From Burkholderia sp. (lineage in GTDB: Bacteria; Pseudomonadota; Gammaproteobacteria; Burkholderiales; Burkholderiaceae): a DNA stretch of 6,279 nt. Positions 4,539 through 6,279 of the stretch are shown one piece after another (position 1 is the first letter of the stretch; every line of letters starts with the position of its first letter). The notes beneath the pieces are model-generated. The model did not search any database and was not told where the DNA came from. It saw nothing but the letters and a program-made list of their open reading frames with translations. The DNA lies in NCBI RefSeq assembly GCF_018375725.1, contig NZ_JAHACR010000256.1:1-6279 (forward strand). Direction: 5' to 3'. The translations under genes were made by a program, and so were the position numbers.

Positions 4539-6279
4539 ATGTCGACCTCACAATCCTCCAAAGCCAAGCTCCGCGAAGCCGCCCTCGACTATCACGAATT
4601 CCCGACCCCGGGCAAAGTCGCGATTGCCCCGACCAAGCAGATGATCAACCAGCGCGATCTCGCGCTCGCCTATTCGCCGGGCGTCGCGTTCGCCTGCGAG
4701 GAGATCGTCGAGAACCCGCTCAACGCGGCCCGCTTCACCGCGCGCAGCAATCTGGTCGGCGTGGTCACCAACGGTACGGCGGTGCTCGGCCTCGGCAATA
4801 TCGGCCCGCTCGCGTCGAAGCCGGTGATGGAAGGCAAGGCGGTGCTGTTCAAGAAATTTGCCGGCATCGACGTGTTCGACATCGAACTGAACGAGTCCGA
4901 TCCGCACAAGCTGGTCGACGTGATCGCCGCGCTCGAGCCGACTTTCGGCGGCCTCAACCTCGAAGACATCAAGGCGCCGGACTGCTTTATCGTCGAACGC
5001 GAATGCCGCAAGCGGATGAAGATCCCGGTCTTCCACGACGACCAGCACGGCACCGCGATCGTCGTGGCCGCCGCCGTCACGAACGGCCTGAAGGTCGTCG
5101 GCAAGGACATCAAGCAGGTCAAGCTGGTCGCATCCGGCGCAGGCGCGGCGGCACTCGCGTGCCTCGACCTGCTCGTCGACATCGGCCTGCCGATCGAGAA
5201 CATCATCGTCACCGACCTTGCCGGCGTGGTCTACAAGGGCCGCACCGAACTGATGGATCCGGACAAGGCGCGTTTCGCGCGCGAAACCGACGCGCGCACG
5301 CTTGCCGAGGTGATCGACGGCGCGGACATCTTCCTCGGCCTGTCGGCGGCCGGCGTGCTGAAGCAGGAGATGGTCAAGGGGATGGCGGAGCGTCCGCTGA
5401 TCCTCGCGCTCGCCAACCCGACGCCGGAAATCCTGCCGGAACTCGCGCTGGAAGTCCGTCCGGACGCCGTGCTCGCGACCGGTCGCACCGACTATCCGAA
5501 CCAGGTCAACAACGTCCTGTGCTTCCCGTTCATTTTCCGCGGCGCCCTCGACGTCGGCGCGACGACGATCACCCGTGAAATGGAGACCGCGGCGGTGAAT
5601 GCGATCGCCGAACTGGCGCAGCAGGAGCAGAGCGACATCGTCGCGACCGCGTACGGCATCCAGGATCTGTCGTTCGGCCCGGAATACCTGATTCCGAAGC
5701 CGTTCGATCCGCGCCTGATCGTGACGATCGCGCCGGCTGTCGCGCAGGCCGCGATGGACGGCGGGGTGGCGACGCGACCGATCGAGGACATGGAGGCGTA
5801 CAAGGTTCACCTGCAGCAATTCGTCTACCACAGCGGCACGACGATGAAGCCGATCTTCCAGCTCGCGCGCAACGCGCCGGAGGAGAAGAAGCGCGTGGTC
5901 TTCGCGGAAGGCGAAGAAGAGCGCGTGTTGCGCGCCGTTCAGATCATCGTCGACGAAAAACTCGCGAAGCCGATCCTGATCGGCCGGCCGGCCGTGATCG
6001 AGCACCGGATCCAGCGTTATGGCCTGCGCCTGACGCCGGGCGTCGACTTCACGATCGTCAACACCGAGCACGACGAACGCTACCGCGACTTCTGGCAGAC
6101 GTACTACAAGATGATGGCGCGCAAGGGCATCAGCGAGCAGCTCGCGCGCGTCGAGATGCGCCGCCGCACGACGCTGATCGGCGCGATGCTGGTCAGGAAG
6201 GGCGAGGCGGACGGCATGATCTGCGGAACGATCAGCACCACGCATCGCCACATCCACTTCATCGACCAGGTGATCGGCA
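4539..6279 (+). CDS. maeB: NADP-dependent malic enzyme fused to a phosphotransacetylase-like domain, 3' end outside the window
   Basis: The enzyme oxidatively decarboxylates malate to pyruvate, usually with NADP, supplying NADPH and pyruvate in the cytosol. The frame from the ATG at 4539 is open to the right edge for 580 codons; MaeB-type proteins are usually about 750-770 residues, so roughly the last quarter is missing. The N-terminal malic domain has LALAYSPGVA (41-50, catalytic Tyr45), MEGKAVLFKKFAGID (97-111, catalytic Lys100) and the malic signature FHDDQHGTAIVVAAA (165-179) with metal-binding aspartates. The nucleotide-binding domain shows SGAGAAA (199-205), VTDLAG (224-229), ANPTPEI (292-298) and TDYPNQVNN (317-325). 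From about residue 450 a phosphotransacetylase-like domain begins (KRVVFAEGEEERVLRA, later LIGAMLVRKGEADGMICGT). In this family that part is thought to be regulatory, through acetyl-CoA, rather than catalytic. The ribosome site is weak (AGAG, 4531-4534). NADP preference is inferred from the fused architecture. Confidence 0.95.
   Translation, partial: MSTSQSSKAKLREAALDYHEFPTPGKVAIAPTKQMINQRDLALAYSPGVAFACEEIVENPLNAARFTARSNLVGVVTNGTAVLGLGNIGPLASKPVMEGKAVLFKKFAGIDVFDIELNESDPHKLVDVIAALEPTFGGLNLEDIKAPDCFIVERECRKRMKIPVFHDDQHGTAIVVAAAVTNGLKVVGKDIKQVKLVASGAGAAALACLDLLVDIGLPIENIIVTDLAGVVYKGRTELMDPDKARFARETDARTLAEVIDGADIFLGLSAAGVLKQEMVKGMAERPLILALANPTPEILPELALEVRPDAVLATGRTDYPNQVNNVLCFPFIFRGALDVGATTITREMETAAVNAIAELAQQEQSDIVATAYGIQDLSFGPEYLIPKPFDPRLIVTIAPAVAQAAMDGGVATRPIEDMEAYKVHLQQFVYHSGTTMKPIFQLARNAPEEKKRVVFAEGEEERVLRAVQIIVDEKLAKPILIGRPAVIEHRIQRYGLRLTPGVDFTIVNTEHDERYRDFWQTYYKMMARKGISEQLARVEMRRRTTLIGAMLVRKGEADGMICGTISTTHRHIHFIDQVIG

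Noticed and set aside
4366..4551. Sixty-two-residue N-terminal extension of ThiL from the ATG at 4551
   Set aside because: It would overlap the maeB start and both putative promoters and exceed the family length. The conserved domain begins right after the GTG at 4365.
3178..4644. Plus-strand open frame of 488 codons across thiL and the divergent promoter region
   Set aside because: It is the complement of conserved thiL codons and runs through the maeB promoter and start. Its composition is that of an artefact.
4548..6257. Open frame of 569 codons antisense to maeB, rich in Arg, Asp, His and Val
   Set aside because: It lies opposite a clearly conserved malic enzyme and has a low-complexity charged composition typical of shadow frames in high-GC DNA. 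It has no recognisable motif.
1..6279. Search for CRISPR arrays, tRNA or rRNA genes, insertion sequences or a new multi-gene system
   Set aside because: No regularly spaced repeats, tRNA-like cloverleaf, transposase motif or cluster of unknown genes was seen. Nearly all the sequence is accounted for by recognisable metabolic genes.

Overview
The window looks like ordinary chromosomal DNA of a high-GC betaproteobacterium, most likely Burkholderia or a close relative. The basis is strong G/C bias at third codon positions, TACAAT/TAAAAT-type -10 boxes, and a core gene set (maeB, thiL, pgpA, cinA/pncC, pyrF) that I associate with that group. The genus is inferred; no search was run.

Layout from left to right. 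pyrF (plus strand) makes UMP and is followed by a strong GC hairpin that probably terminates it. Next, with its own strong ribosome binding site, is an exported HAD-family phosphatase (plus strand) that closely resembles Pseudomonas phosphorylcholine phosphatase, PchP. A 142-base convergent gap with small repeats separates it from a minus-strand cluster read thiL -> pgpA -> cinA/pncC. That cluster covers thiamine diphosphate formation, phosphatidylglycerol formation and NMN deamidation. A divergent promoter region of about 170 bases lies between thiL and maeB (plus strand). maeB encodes a malic enzyme fused to a phosphotransacetylase-like domain and is cut by the right edge of the window.

How the genes relate. 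thiL and pgpA overlap by 11 bases and cinA follows 29 bases later, so the three are probably one operon even though their functions are unrelated. pyrF, the phosphatase and maeB each look separately transcribed. The phosphatase is the accessory element. It would release choline and phosphate from phosphorylcholine in the periplasm, and the neighbouring genes do not explain its presence.

No mobile element, CRISPR array, tRNA, rRNA or evident new defence or mobile system was seen. The most informative observation is that the phosphatase keeps both the HAD catalytic residues and the choline-head-group residues recalled for PchP, all at one constant numbering offset.
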